A stretch of DNA of 64,000 bases from Henriciella sp. (GCA_030066975.1 JASJAO010000001.1:248001-312000); one strand, 5' to 3'. Shown: positions 29,851-39,801, counted from the stretch's first letter. The notes: a model not told the origin generated them from the letters alone. A program made the numbers and translations.

Positions 29851-32800
29851 GGCGGTTCGCTCCCCGGATACGCCCGCCTTCCAACGCGCCGTGGACGCGC
29901 AGGCACAAGCCGCTGACCCTGCTCGCTCGGCCTGGGTGGAGGCGAATGCCGGGGCCGGCAAGACCAAAGTCCTGATCGACCGGGTCGCCCGGCTCTTGCT
30001 GCGCCGCAGCGATGGCCGACCGGGCGCGCCGCCGGACTCCATACTGTGCGTGACGTATACCAAGGCGGCTGCCAACGAGATGTTATCGCGCCTGTTTGAC
30101 CGGCTTGGCGGCTGGGCGATTGCTAGCGACGCAACCTTGCGCGAAAATCTGTCCAGATTAGAAGGCCGCCCGCCCAGCGATTATGCAGATGAAGATTTCC
30201 GCGAAGCCCGTCGCCTGTTTGCACGCGCGCTGGAAACGCCAGGCGGTCTACGAATTGAAACCATCCACGCTTTCTGCGCCCGGATTCTGCGGCGATTTCC
30301 ACTGGAGGCCGGGGTCTCTCCGGGGTTCCGAGAAATTGAGGACGCTGAAGCGGACGCCGTGTGGCGCGCCGTGTTGGGCGCGCACCTGCAAGAAGCGGCC
30401 GAAGCCCATCCCGAAGCCCTGGCGGTGATATCTGAAGCGGCGGGTGGGCGCGGCGCGGCGGCGGCATTGGAGGCATTGAAATCCAAGCGGCAGGATATCG
30501 CCGCCTTCGCCCGTACAGTTGGGGCAGATCAGAGCGCAATCGAGGCGCGCGTGCGCGATGCCGTTGGTGCGGGCACGGAAACTCCGAATGAGATTATCGC
30601 GCGCGTCATGGGCGATGAGCTGCCGCGTGCGCAAATTGCGACTCTAGCGGACCGCCTGTCGGGGCACCCGAAAGCCACCCAAAAAGATGCGAAACTCGCG
30701 GCGGCCATTCGGCTGGCCTGCAGCGATGAGCCAGCAGAGGTGCGCTGGGCCGCGTATGTGTCTGCGTTTCGAACCCAAAAGGACTGGGGTAAGCTGAACC
30801 CCTATGGGGCCGCCCACAAGGATGATGCGGAGATCGCCCACCTGTTTCAGGTCAAGGACGGGCAGGGGACAGAGGTCGCCCGACTGCAGCAAGCCTATGA
30901 AGAGATCAAGGCTGCGCGCGTGGCGGAGCAGACGCTTGCCCTAATGGTGCTGGGCTTGCCCATGGTTAAGGCCTATGCGCACGAAAAGGCCGTCCGGGCC
31001 GCGCTCGACTTTGATGACTTGATCGAACGCACGCGCGGCCTGCTGACTTCTGCCGATGCGGCCCAATGGGTCTTGTACAAGCTGGATGGCGGACTGACGC
31101 ATGTGCTGCTGGACGAGGCGCAGGATACCAGCCCGCCGCAATGGACGCTGATCAATTCGCTGGTGCAGGAATTTCAAGCCGGTGAGGGACGAGACCGGGC
31201 CGCCGAGCCTCGCACGCAGTTTGTCGTCGGTGATGCCAAACAGTCGATCTATTCCTTTCAAGGCGCAGACCAGCAGCACTTTGAGGCCGAACGCCTGGGG
31301 TTCGTCAGCCGGGAAGAACGGGTTCAGGAGCACGTCAACCTGCCGGAAATGAGCATGTCGTTCCGGTCCAGCCCAGAGGTGCTGACCTTTGTGGATGAGG
31401 TGTTGGCGCGGGTGCCGCTGGCGAGCGCTGCGACCGATCCGCTGCCACCGCGTGAAGCCGACTTGCTGCGTCATGATCCGAGACGCGCGAACCAGCCGGG
31501 CCGAGTTGAGCTATGGCCGCTGTGCATGCCGGAAGAGCGGGAAGACGAAGACAGCGACTGGACGGCACCGACCGACCACGTGCCAGAGAATGCCCCGGTC
31601 CGGCAGTTGGCGCGAGAGATCGCGGAGGCCGTCAAGGCAATGATCGACCGCGGTGAGACGGTCTGGAAAGAGGGGACAGATCGCAGCTGGTCGCGCGCCC
31701 CCATCGCGCCGCAAGATGTCCTGATCCTGGTGCGTCGGCGCAATGCTCTGTTCAATGCCCTGATCGAGAGTTTGAAGAGTGTCGGCCTGCCGGTCGCAGG
31801 GGCAGATCGGCTGCGGCTGATCGACAATCTGGGCGTGCAGGATTGTCTGAACCTGATCCGGTTTGCGCTGCAGCCTGCCGATGATTTGACACTGGCTGAA
31901 ATTCTGCGTGGGCCGTTTTGCAATCTGGTGGATGATAACACGCACCTGTTCGTTCTGGCCCATGGCCGTGAACCGGGGGAGACACTTTGGGACCGGCTGC
32001 AGGCATCAGAGAGCGAGGAATTTGCGGCTGCCAAGGCGTTTTGTCGTGGGCTGATTGCGGCGCGCCCCCTGGCGGCGTTCGACTTTCTAAGCGAGGTGCT
32101 GAACACGCGCTTGCACGGGGTTTCCGGCTGGGATCGGCTGTTGCAAAGGCTGGGGGAGCCAGTGCGCGATCCGATCCAGGCGCTGCTTGATCGCGCGCTG
32201 GGCCACGATATGCGGGAGGCGGCCAGTCTGCAGGCGTTTCTGGCCGAGATCGAAGGTGATACGAGCGAGCTGAAACGGGATCTGGGCGAGCCGGAGCGCG
32301 AAGTCCGCGTGATGACGGTGCATGGCGCGAAGGGCCTGCAGGCCCCGGTCGTGATCTTGCCGGACACGACGAGCGCGACACGGAAGGCTGAAGACGCGGT
32401 GTTTGTCAGTTCAGACGGTGTGCCAATCTATTCGCCGAGCCCCAGCGGCGATGACAAGACGACCCGTCAAATGCGGGAGGCCAAATCCATGGCCCTGGAG
32501 CGGGAATCGCGGCGCCTGCTTTATGTGGCGATGACGCGCGCGCAGGATCGCCTGATCATCTGCGGGGCCGGGATGAAGAGCCCTAAGGCAGGGTTTGCCA
32601 AATCCTCCTGGTATCGCTGGTGTCTGACCGCGATGACCGCTCTGCTGGGCGGCGACGATCCGGGGGCGGACATGCCGCCAGTTCCTGAGAGCATTTTGGT
32701 ATTCGGGGCAGACGTGCCGACCCGCCCGAAAGCGGTTGAAGCGCAGACCTCGCTTTTGCTGGCGCCGGACTGGCTGACCCGGCCTGCGCCGAAGCCTGTG

Positions 32801-33394
32801 CCGCCAGCGCGCCTCGCCTCACCCAGCCAGTTGCTTGAGGATGATGCGGCGGTGGCAGAGCCGTTCGGGGCAGGGCGCAAGGCGGGCCTGCGACGTGGGC
32901 GGCTGATCCATGGTCTGTTGCAGGTCTTGCCTGAGGTTGCAGAGGCCGACCGTGCAGACATGGCCAGACGGTTTCTCAGCCGGGCGAGCGATGTGACAGA
33001 CGCACAAGCAGAGGAAATGCTGGCGACCACGTTGGCGACGCTGTCTGAGCCGGGTTTTGCGCCGGTATTCGCGAGCGGCGGACGCAGCGAAGCCGCGATT
33101 GTCGGTGCAATGCCGGATGGGCGCACGATCAATGGACGGGTCGACCGGCTGGTCATTACAGACAAACGTGTTCTGATCGTGGACTATAAGACCGATCGAC
33201 CTGCGCCGGAACGGGCTGAAGAGATCGGATTGTCCTATCTGGTTCAGATGGCGGCTTACCGACACGTATTGCAGCAAATCTATCCCATGCACGCGATCGA
33301 ATGTGCCTTGCTGTATACAGACGGACCTAAATTCATCTCACTTCCAGGTGATCTCTTGTCAGAATCGCTAAACCGTACCAAGAGCGGGCTTTGA
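29843..33394 (+). CDS. addA: Double-strand break repair helicase AddA
   Basis: An 1183-residue UvrD/RecB-like helicase-nuclease. Walker A VEANAGAGKTKVLIDRVARL lies near residue 30, motif II VLLDEAQDTSP near 420, motif III GDAKQSIYSFQGAD near 460, motif V VMTVHGAKGLQAPVV near 825 and motif VI RRLLYVAMTRAQDRL near 890. The C-terminal nuclease domain ends with INGRVDRLVITDKRVLIVDYKTD. It unwinds broken DNA ends with AddB. ATG 29843 inside the addB end was chosen since upstream codons overlap addB. Confidence 0.95.
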   Translation: MTEAVRSPDTPAFQRAVDAQAQAADPARSAWVEANAGAGKTKVLIDRVARLLLRRSDGRPGAPPDSILCVTYTKAAANEMLSRLFDRLGGWAIASDATLRENLSRLEGRPPSDYADEDFREARRLFARALETPGGLRIETIHAFCARILRRFPLEAGVSPGFREIEDAEADAVWRAVLGAHLQEAAEAHPEALAVISEAAGGRGAAAALEALKSKRQDIAAFARTVGADQSAIEARVRDAVGAGTETPNEIIARVMGDELPRAQIATLADRLSGHPKATQKDAKLAAAIRLACSDEPAEVRWAAYVSAFRTQKDWGKLNPYGAAHKDDAEIAHLFQVKDGQGTEVARLQQAYEEIKAARVAEQTLALMVLGLPMVKAYAHEKAVRAALDFDDLIERTRGLLTSADAAQWVLYKLDGGLTHVLLDEAQDTSPPQWTLINSLVQEFQAGEGRDRAAEPRTQFVVGDAKQSIYSFQGADQQHFEAERLGFVSREERVQEHVNLPEMSMSFRSSPEVLTFVDEVLARVPLASAATDPLPPREADLLRHDPRRANQPGRVELWPLCMPEEREDEDSDWTAPTDHVPENAPVRQLAREIAEAVKAMIDRGETVWKEGTDRSWSRAPIAPQDVLILVRRRNALFNALIESLKSVGLPVAGADRLRLIDNLGVQDCLNLIRFALQPADDLTLAEILRGPFCNLVDDNTHLFVLAHGREPGETLWDRLQASESEEFAAAKAFCRGLIAARPLAAFDFLSEVLNTRLHGVSGWDRLLQRLGEPVRDPIQALLDRALGHDMREAASLQAFLAEIEGDTSELKRDLGEPEREVRVMTVHGAKGLQAPVVILPDTTSATRKAEDAVFVSSDGVPIYSPSPSGDDKTTRQMREAKSMALERESRRLLYVAMTRAQDRLIICGAGMKSPKAGFAKSSWYRWCLTAMTALLGGDDPGADMPPVPESILVFGADVPTRPKAVEAQTSLLLAPDWLTRPAPKPVPPARLASPSQLLEDDAAVAEPFGAGRKAGLRRGRLIHGLLQVLPEVAEADRADMARRFLSRASDVTDAQAEEMLATTLATLSEPGFAPVFASGGRSEAAIVGAMPDGRTINGRVDRLVITDKRVLIVDYKTDRPAPERAEEIGLSYLVQMAAYRHVLQQIYPMHAIECALLYTDGPKFISLPGDLLSESLNRTKSGL

Positions 33395-33446
33395 TGTTGC
33401 CGCGGGCTGACTATGTTAAGGCTCAACGAGACTGAAGGAGGTCGAC

Positions 33447-33764
33447 ATGGCTGCAGAGCATATTACTGACGATAATTTTGAAACCGCGATTTCCGGCGAT
33501 ACGCCCGTCGTGGTCGATTTCTGGGCCGAGTGGTGTGGCCCGTGTAAACAGATGGCCCCGCATCTTGATGCCGTCGCCGAAGAGATGAGCGGTGACATCA
33601 AAGTCGCGAAGATCAATGTCGACGACAATCCGATGGCGGCCTCCAAATACGGTATTCGCGGCCTGCCCACCCTGATGATGTTCAAGGATGGCAAAGTCGT
33701 ACAGACGCAGACCGGCGCGATGTCTAAGCAGCGCATTGCCGAATGGATCAAGGAAAACGCCTGA
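33447..33764 (+). CDS. trxA: Thioredoxin
   Basis: A 105-residue thioredoxin with the canonical redox site WCGPCK (Trp29, Cys30, Cys33) and the cis-Pro segment YGIRGLPTLMMF. It keeps cytoplasmic disulphides reduced and serves ribonucleotide reductase and peroxiredoxins. A strong AAGGAGG precedes the ATG by 6 bases. It ends the cluster that starts with the PLP enzyme and is followed at once by a strong terminator. Confidence 0.97.
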   Translation: MAAEHITDDNFETAISGDTPVVVDFWAEWCGPCKQMAPHLDAVAEEMSGDIKVAKINVDDNPMAASKYGIRGLPTLMMFKDGKVVQTQTGAMSKQRIAEWIKENA

Positions 33765-33790
33765 TCAGTCTGTTTGCGCCGATAAAATCA

Positions 33791-33819
33791 AAGCCTCGCC
33801 CTGCGGCGGGGCTTTTTTT
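33791..33819 (+). terminator. Rho-independent terminator after trxA
   Basis: AAGCCTCGCC (33791-33800) pairs with GGCGGGGCTT (33805-33814) around a CTGC loop with one G-U pair, followed by a run of seven T residues (33813-33819). It is 26 bp after the trxA stop. Confidence 0.92.
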
Positions 33820-33862
33820 GTGATCTCAGCCGACTAGGGTGGCGCAAAACTGGAGGACCCCC

Positions 33863-34648
33863 ATGCTGCCCTATCAACCCCTCAACCGGTCCGTTGCCGG
33901 AAAAACGCTTCTCATCACAGGCGCGGCGAGTGGCATGGGTCGGGCCACAGCGCATCTATTTGCGCGTGAAGGCGCAAAGGTGATGGCGACGGATCTCAAT
34001 GGAGACGGCGTCGAGGCGGTTGCGGAGGAAATCCGGGCTGATGGCTTTAGCGACATTCAGGCCATGGCGCTGGACGTGGCCGATCCTGAGGCTTTGAAAG
34101 GCGCAGTTTCCGCGACTGTGGAGGCCTTCGGCGCGCTGGATATCCTGATCAATAATGCTGGCTTCGCCCGGCCCGTGCATCCCAAGGAAGAGGCATATGA
34201 GGAGGTCTGGCAGGCGAGCCTGAATGTGATGCTGACGGCGCATCAGCGGCTCATCCGCGCGGCGCTACCGCACCTGATGGCCTCGTCAGAGGGCGGGCGC
34301 GTGGTGAACATTGCCTCAACCGAAGGCCTCGGCGCCACGCCTCTGAACGGGCCCTATGTGGCGGCCAAACACGGGGTCATCGGCCTGACGCGGGCGATGG
34401 CGGTGGATCTCGGCCGCGACGGTGTGACCTGCAACTGTATCTGTCCAGGGCCGATCATTACGGGAATCACAGACGGCATTCCCGATGAGCATAAGGAAAT
34501 TTATGCCAAGCGACGCGTGCCGCTGCGCCGATACGGGATCCCGGAAGAAGTGGCCAATATCACGCTGTCGCTCTGCATTCCGGCTGCGTCTTATCTGAAC
34601 GGCGCGATCATCCCTGTTGATGGCGGGATGAGTATCAAGAACGCTTAG
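33863..34648 (+). CDS. Short-chain dehydrogenase/reductase
   Basis: A 261-residue SDR. Cofactor-binding TGAASGMG (19-26), NNAG (LINNAGFARP near 105), catalytic Ser in NIASTEG and Tyr-x3-Lys in GPYVAAKHGV are all present, and the end VDGGMSIKNA is typical of classical SDRs. An Asp at the end of the second strand (MATDLNGDG) favours NAD(H). The substrate is unknown. ATG 33863 with GGAGG upstream is preferred to an earlier GTG/TTG-type start at 33839. It stands alone between the trxA terminator and the convergent folC. Confidence 0.88.
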   Translation: MLPYQPLNRSVAGKTLLITGAASGMGRATAHLFAREGAKVMATDLNGDGVEAVAEEIRADGFSDIQAMALDVADPEALKGAVSATVEAFGALDILINNAGFARPVHPKEEAYEEVWQASLNVMLTAHQRLIRAALPHLMASSEGGRVVNIASTEGLGATPLNGPYVAAKHGVIGLTRAMAVDLGRDGVTCNCICPGPIITGITDGIPDEHKEIYAKRRVPLRRYGIPEEVANITLSLCIPAASYLNGAIIPVDGGMSIKNA

Positions 34649-34661
34649 CGCCGTAGCCCGT

Positions 34662-35897
34662 TCAGGTCGGAACTTCGTGGTTCTTTTCCAGCACTTCGCC
34701 CGCCAGATAGAGCGATCCTGAAATAAGAATCCGGTCTGGGTTCGTGGCCGCGGCGGCACGCAGAGCGTTTTCGAGATTGGCGTGAGGTGTCGCGCGATCG
34801 AATTGGTCGCTGGCTTTGCGGGCGAGGTCGTCTGGCTCTGCGCCGGCATGCCCCGGCGCATTCGGCAGCGTGTGAACTTCTGTGATGGCCCCGCGCAAGG
34901 CGCGAAAATAGGCGTCATGGTCCTTGGACGCCATCATTGCACATACAAGTATGGTTGTGCCGCCCATCTGATCGAGGGCTTCATTGATCGCGGCGGCGGC
35001 ATGGGCGTTATGGCCGCCATCCAGCCAGACATCGGCACGGCCCGCGAGTTCGGTCAGCGGGCCAGGCTTGAGATGCTGCAGTCTGGCGGGCCATTCAGCG
35101 GAACCCGCCCCTTTCCAGATCGCCGCGTCACTGATTTTCCGGTCGCGCCAGGAGCGAAGTGCGAGGCCAGCGAGCGCTGCATTCTTGCGCTGATGGGTGC
35201 CGATCAGAGCGACCTGTTCCGGCACACGTTCAATATCTTCAAGGCTGAGATATTTGAGATCAGCCCCGAGCTGTTTTGCTTTGGCCGAAATCACCTCACG
35301 GCAGACTTTTGGTTGCCGGGCCGAAACGGCAGGACACCCGGCTTTGATGATCCCCGCCTTTTCACCGGCAATACCTCCGAGATCATTGCCCAGAAACTGC
35401 GCATGGTCGTAATCAACCGGTGTGATCACGCTGACCGCCGGGGCATCGATCACATTGGTCGCGTCAAACCGCCCGCCCAGGCCAACCTCCAGTATGAGCA
35501 GATCGGCTTCAGCCTCACTGAAACAGAGCAAAGCTGTCGCTGTCGTCGCCTCGAAGTGGGTAATCGGGCGGCCCTCAAGCGCGTCGTATACGCGGGTCAG
35601 GTCATGCTCCAGCTGGGCATCTTTGATCAAGGTGCCCGCCAGCCGAATCCGTTCGTTGAAACGGACAAGATGCGGCGAGGTGAAGACATGTGCACGCAGC
35701 CCTGCCGCTTCCGCCATGGCGCGCAGAAAGGCGCAGGTGGACCCTTTGCCATTTGTGCCCGCGACATGGAAGACTGGCGGCAGCTTGTCCTGAGGGCGAC
35801 CCAGCGTTTCAAGCACATCCTTGATCCGCCCCAGTGACAGCTCAATTGTCTGGGGGTGCAGCCCTTCAAACCGTTTGAGGGCCGCTGCGACAGTCAT
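34662..35897 (-). CDS. folC: Bifunctional dihydrofolate/folylpolyglutamate synthase
   Basis: A 411-residue Mur-ligase-fold enzyme. P-loop FHVAGTNGKGST lies near residues 43-54, and the family blocks TSPHLVRFNERI and ILEVGLGGRFDATNVI follow. It adds glutamate to dihydropteroate and to folates in the cytoplasm. It is the last gene of the minus-strand group trpF-trpB-lipoprotein-cutA-trpA-accD-folC, 15 bp after accD. Confidence 0.94.
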   Translation of the reverse strand: MTVAAALKRFEGLHPQTIELSLGRIKDVLETLGRPQDKLPPVFHVAGTNGKGSTCAFLRAMAEAAGLRAHVFTSPHLVRFNERIRLAGTLIKDAQLEHDLTRVYDALEGRPITHFEATTATALLCFSEAEADLLILEVGLGGRFDATNVIDAPAVSVITPVDYDHAQFLGNDLGGIAGEKAGIIKAGCPAVSARQPKVCREVISAKAKQLGADLKYLSLEDIERVPEQVALIGTHQRKNAALAGLALRSWRDRKISDAAIWKGAGSAEWPARLQHLKPGPLTELAGRADVWLDGGHNAHAAAAINEALDQMGGTTILVCAMMASKDHDAYFRALRGAITEVHTLPNAPGHAGAEPDDLARKASDQFDRATPHANLENALRAAAATNPDRILISGSLYLAGEVLEKNHEVPT

Positions 35898-35912
35898 AAA
35901 CTCACCTATTGA

Positions 35913-36893
35913 TCAGGTTGGGGATTCAGTCGTTGGCGCATCCGGGGATGGCGGCACAACGGGAAGCTCCGAGACATCATTGGACGCAGCGCGTGGCGGC
36001 ATCAGATGGCCGAGAATACGGGCGATGGTGGATTTGAGCTCGCGCCGGTCTGCGACGATGTCGATCTGGCCTTTTTCACGCAGGAATTCTGAGCGTTGGA
36101 AGCCTTCCGGCAGCTTCTCTCGAATGGTCTGTTCGATGACGCGCGGACCGGAAAAGGCAATCATTGCGCCGGGCTCACCAATATGAATGTCGCCAAGCAT
36201 GGCATAGGAAGCCGATACGCCGCCGGATGTGGGATCACACAGGACGACGAGGTAAGGCAGACCCGCATCCTTGACTTCCTGAATGGCCAGCGTGGTGCGC
36301 GGCATCTGCATCAGGGACAGCGTCCCTTCCTGCATGCGGGCCCCACCGGAAGCGGTGCAGACGACGAGGCCAGCCTTGCGCGCCACCGCCATTTGCGCCG
36401 CCGCGATAAAGGCTTCGCCGGCGGCCATGCCAAGCGAGCCGCCCATGAAGGCAAAGTCCTGGACCAGAACCACAGTCGGGATGCCGTCAATCTTGCCAAA
36501 GGCAGCAGCCATGCAATCATCCTGCGCGACCGGAGGCACCGATCCACTGTCGGGCGCCTCTTCCTTGTCACGTTTGGCGATCTTGGATTTGGCGCCCTTG
36601 ATCCGCGAGGGATAGGGTTTGTCGTCTTTGAACTTCAGGGGGTCAGCTGCAACCTGTGGCAGCGGGATGGGCTCCCAGCGCTCATTATCGAAAAACAAAC
36701 GGAAGCGGCGGCGCGGCGAGATCCGTAAATGGGCCCCAGCAGGCGTGACGTAGAAACTCTCTTCCAGATCAGAGCGATAAACCAACTCGCCAGAGACCGG
36801 GCATTTCACCCAGAGATTGTCTGGCGTGTCCTTTTTGTTGCCGGACAACAAGCCCTTCAACCCGGGCGTGCGGAAATTTGTCAGCCAATTCAT
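35913..36893 (-). CDS. accD: Acetyl-CoA carboxylase carboxyltransferase beta subunit, zinc ribbon lost
   Basis: A 326-residue AccD, partner of AccA in fatty-acid synthesis. The carboxyltransferase core is intact (GGSLGMAAGEAFI, SGGARMQEGTLSLMQM, DPTSGGVSASYAMLGD). The N-terminal zinc ribbon is degenerate: in the stretch from WVKCPVSGELVYRSDLEE to VTPAGAHLRI only one of the four ligand cysteines remains, the others read Ser, Thr and Ala. I recall the same loss in other alphaproteobacteria, so it is probably lineage-wide. C-terminus is Pro/Ser-rich. Confidence 0.94.
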   Translation of the reverse strand: MNWLTNFRTPGLKGLLSGNKKDTPDNLWVKCPVSGELVYRSDLEESFYVTPAGAHLRISPRRRFRLFFDNERWEPIPLPQVAADPLKFKDDKPYPSRIKGAKSKIAKRDKEEAPDSGSVPPVAQDDCMAAAFGKIDGIPTVVLVQDFAFMGGSLGMAAGEAFIAAAQMAVARKAGLVVCTASGGARMQEGTLSLMQMPRTTLAIQEVKDAGLPYLVVLCDPTSGGVSASYAMLGDIHIGEPGAMIAFSGPRVIEQTIREKLPEGFQRSEFLREKGQIDIVADRRELKSTIARILGHLMPPRAASNDVSELPVVPPSPDAPTTESPT

Positions 36894-36915
36894 CGCTGTG
36901 CGACTCCTCGTTAGC

Positions 36916-37746
36916 CTAAGCGGCTGGCACCGTCCCCTGTAGCGCCTGTATCAATTCATGGGCCAGTTGTCCCATGTTCTCGACCGCAAGATGAGGCGTT
37001 CCTGCCTCACTTGCAAGTCTTGCATGTTCTACGAATGCGGACCCAACGACAACCCCATCGGCAATTTTTGCCATTTCGGAAGCCTGCTGCCCCGTCTTTA
37101 CACCGAAGCCGACACAGACTGGCAGACCGGAAATGCGGCGCGCCATGTCGACCCCGGCGCGGATATCTTCCGGGTTGGCCGAGCCGGCTCCGGTCACGCC
37201 TGCGACGGCGACATAATAAAGAAACCCGCTCGCGCCCTCGGCGACTTTGGCCATGCGGGCTTCATTCGTGGTCGGGGTGGCGAGCCGGATGACGGAGAGA
37301 TTGTGCTGGGCGTAGGCCTCGCGGATGGGTTGGTCTTCCTCTGGCGGCAAATCGACCAGAATGGTGCCGTCTATGCCTGCCTCTGCAGCGGCGGCGGCAA
37401 AAGCCTGATAGCCAAGTGTGTGGACCGGATTGGCATAGCCCATGAGGATGAGCGGGGTGTCCTGATCGGTCTCACGGAAGCGTTTAGCGAGCGCGAGCAC
37501 GTCGGTGAGCGTGGTTTTATTGGCGAGCGCGCGCAGGGCGGCTTTCTGGATTGCCGGGCCGTCCGCCATCGGATCGGTAAAGGGCGCGCCAAGCTCAATA
37601 ATGTCGGCGCCATTATCACGCAGGGCGCAGAGATTCTGAAAGCTGGTTTCCAGATCCGGATCGCCCGCCATGATATAGGTGACAAGCGCGGCGCGACCCT
37701 CGGCCTTTACCTTGTCGAAGCGCGCAGTGATGCGGGAAGTGGGCAT
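36916..37746 (-). CDS. trpA: Tryptophan synthase alpha subunit
   Basis: A 276-residue TIM-barrel enzyme that cleaves indole-3-glycerol phosphate and channels indole to TrpB. The catalytic Glu is in IIELGAPFTDPMADGP and the catalytic Asp in TILVDLPPEED; the phosphate loop reads GVTGAGS and later VCVGFGVKTG. Its ATG follows the cutA stop directly (TAA-ATG). In many relatives trpA follows trpB without interruption; here a lipoprotein gene and cutA are inserted. Confidence 0.94.
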   Translation of the reverse strand: MPTSRITARFDKVKAEGRAALVTYIMAGDPDLETSFQNLCALRDNGADIIELGAPFTDPMADGPAIQKAALRALANKTTLTDVLALAKRFRETDQDTPLILMGYANPVHTLGYQAFAAAAAEAGIDGTILVDLPPEEDQPIREAYAQHNLSVIRLATPTTNEARMAKVAEGASGFLYYVAVAGVTGAGSANPEDIRAGVDMARRISGLPVCVGFGVKTGQQASEMAKIADGVVVGSAFVEHARLASEAGTPHLAVENMGQLAHELIQALQGTVPAA

Positions 37747-38067
37747 TTAGACGTCCGTATTTTCTTTGACCCACGCCTCATAAGACGCGTTCACCTGTTG
37801 GCAAGGCAGGGCGACAATGGCCGGGACATCATAAGGGTGATGTTCAGCGACGAGGGCTTCGATTTTGGCGAAGTTCTCGGCGGGGGCCTTGAGCCAGAGG
37901 ATGAATTCAAAGGCTTCTTCAACAACACCTTTCCAGCGATAAGTGGAGGCCATGGGGCCTTCAATATTGGCACAGGCGGCGGCGCGAGACTCCACGGCCG
38001 CATCAGCGATCGCGCGGGCCACGCGCTGCTGAGGGCAGGTGATGCGGATGAGGGTGAGGGTGGTCAT
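37747..38067 (-). CDS. cutA: Divalent-cation tolerance protein CutA
   Basis: A 106-residue CutA1 of normal length. Visible marks are the start TLIRITCPQQRVARAIADA, AACANIEGPMASTYRWKGVVEE and the end HPYDVPAIVALPCQQVNASYEAWV. CutA forms trimers and has been linked to copper tolerance, though its precise job is unsettled. It lies in the trp group, abutting trpA and 10 bp after the lipoprotein gene. Confidence 0.93.
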   Translation of the reverse strand: MTTLTLIRITCPQQRVARAIADAAVESRAAACANIEGPMASTYRWKGVVEEAFEFILWLKAPAENFAKIEALVAEHHPYDVPAIVALPCQQVNASYEAWVKENTDV

Positions 38068-38077
38068 GTTTTGATCT

Positions 38078-38581
38078 TTACTGGTCGCAGCTGCCTTCTA
38101 CGGTTGGCGAAAAGAGATAAACCGCCTTGTCAATTTTGGACCAATCCATATCACGTTCGTCTGGCCCTCCCCACTTAGCAACTTCATCTACATCACCAGA
38201 GATAAGCGCTGCCAGATAGAGCTTGTCGCGGCAGTCTCCATTATTTTCCCGGTAGACCCAAAACACATTCGCCGCGCCACCAAAATCAGACCAGCCCTGC
38301 TGTTCAAGTTGGCGAATATAATCAAAAGCTGGATCACGAGCGCCGTCATCTTGGTTGAATGGGTGAGCGACACAAGCGAACGGGTCTTGAGCCGAGGCCC
38401 CGTAGTCGTCCGGCATACCCAAAAAACAGTCGTCGGGTATGTTTGCGTCAGCAGGGACTGCGAGCTTAAAATAGCCATCTAATATCAGCTCGCTATTCGC
38501 CTCAGGGTGTTGATCCGCACCCTCAATCGCGCATGCGGAAGCCAATAATAGAAGCAGGAGGCCGAGGACGCTTAGTCTCAA
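38078..38581 (-). CDS. Small hypothetical lipoprotein between trpB and cutA
   Basis: About 167 residues. With the TTG at 38579-38581 as start, the protein begins with a short hydrophobic signal and Leu-Ala-Ser-Ala-Cys, a clear lipobox. The TTG overlaps the trpB stop as TTGA and GGGAG lies seven bases upstream, so translation is coupled to trpB. The mature part is acidic, with four cysteines and several Trp/Tyr residues; no family recognised. Its place inside a tryptophan operon has no evident reason. Confidence 0.7.
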   Translation of the reverse strand: MRLSVLGLLLLLLASACAIEGADQHPEANSELILDGYFKLAVPADANIPDDCFLGMPDDYGASAQDPFACVAHPFNQDDGARDPAFDYIRQLEQQGWSDFGGAANVFWVYRENNGDCRDKLYLAALISGDVDEVAKWGGPDERDMDWSKIDKAVYLFSPTVEGSCDQ

Positions 38582-39789
38582 ATCTCCACTCCCAGCGCTT
38601 CGGCGACGCTGAAGACGTCTTTGTCGCCGCGGCCGCACATGTTGAGGATGAGGAGGCCCTCCTTGCCGAGATCCTTGGCCACCTCACTGACGCGGGCGAG
38701 CGCGTGACTTGGCTCAAGAGCCGGGATGATGCCTTCGAGCCGGGTGCAGAGCTGGAAGGCGTCGAGGGCTTCGGTGTCGGTACAGGTGAGATATTCAGCC
38801 CGGCCTGTGTCGCGCAGGAAGCTGTGTTCGGGCCCGATGCCGGGATAGTCGAGGCCTGCTGAGATCGAGTGCGCATCGATGATCTGGCCGTCATCGGTTT
38901 GCAGTAAGTAGGTCTTGTTGCCGTGCAGGATGCCGGGCGCGCCGCCATTCAGGGCCGCAGCATGCTCCCCGGTTTCGATACCGTGCCCGGAGGCCTCGAC
39001 ACCGATCAGGCGAACGCTTTCATCCTCAATGAAGGGATGAAACAGGCCGATCGCATTGGAGCCACCACCGATACAGGCCATGATGGCGTCTGGCAGGCGG
39101 CCTTCGCGTTCAAGGATCTGGGCGCGGGCTTCCTTGCCGATCACGCTCTGAAAGTCGCGCACCATTTCCGGATAAGGCGCCGGGCCCGCCGCCGTGCCGA
39201 TACAGTAGAACGTGTTGTCGACATTGGTGACCCAGTCCCGCAAGGCCTCGTTCATCGCGTCTTTCAGCGTACCGGTGCCACTGGAGACCGGGACGATTTC
39301 AGCGCCGAGCAGCTTCATGCGGAAGACGTTCGGCTTCTGACGCTCCACATCGGTTTCGCCCATGAACACAACGCATTGCAGACCGAACCGGGCGCAGACT
39401 GTGGCGGTTGCGACACCGTGCTGGCCTGCGCCGGTTTCGGCGATGATGCGCTTCTTGCCCATCCGCATGGCCAGTAGGACCTGGCCGAGGCAATTATTGA
39501 TCTTGTGCGCGCCGGTATGGTTCAACTCGTCGCGTTTCAGATAGATTTTCGCGGCGCCAAAATGCTCGGTCAGGCGCTCAGCGAAGTAAAGCGGGCTGGG
39601 GCGACCGACATAATGGGCCCAGAGATCATCCATCTGCGCCGCGAATGCCGGATCCTGCTTGGCGGCGCGATACTCCGTTTCGAGATCCAGGATCAGGGGC
39701 ATCAGGGTTTCAGCGACATAGCGACCGCCAAACTCACCAAACCGGCCATTCTCGTCCGGCCATTGGTCCCAGGTGTTTCTCAAATCCAT
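38578..39789 (-). CDS. trpB: Tryptophan synthase beta subunit
   Basis: A 403-residue PLP enzyme that joins indole and serine. The PLP Lys96 is in [15 protein letters not shown]; the glycine-rich phosphate loop reads [10 protein letters not shown] and the C-terminal [12 protein letters not shown] is typical. Normal length. It follows trpF by 12 bp and its stop overlaps the TTG of a lipoprotein gene. Its partner trpA is three genes on. Confidence 0.96.
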   Translation of the reverse strand: MDLRNTWDQWPDENGRFGEFGGRYVAETLMPLILDLETEYRAAKQDPAFAAQMDDLWAHYVGRPSPLYFAERLTEHFGAAKIYLKRDELNHTGAHKINNCLGQVLLAMRMGKKRIIAETGAGQHGVATATVCARFGLQCVVFMGETDVERQKPNVFRMKLLGAEIVPVSSGTGTLKDAMNEALRDWVTNVDNTFYCIGTAAGPAPYPEMVRDFQSVIGKEARAQILEREGRLPDAIMACIGGGSNAIGLFHPFIEDESVRLIGVEASGHGIETGEHAAALNGGAPGILHGNKTYLLQTDDGQIIDAHSISAGLDYPGIGPEHSFLRDTGRAEYLTCTDTEALDAFQLCTRLEGIIPALEPSHALARVSEVAKDLGKEGLLILNMCGRGDKDVFSVAEALGVEI

Positions 39790-39801
39790 AAGAGAGACTT
39801 T

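Noticed and set aside
34782-35837. A 351-codon plus-strand open frame
   Set aside because: It lies entirely antisense to folC, with composition typical of a reverse-frame shadow.
36958-38178. A 406-codon plus-strand open frame over trpA and cutA
   Set aside because: It is the shadow of two well-supported minus-strand genes in a G+C-rich genome and shows no family motif.
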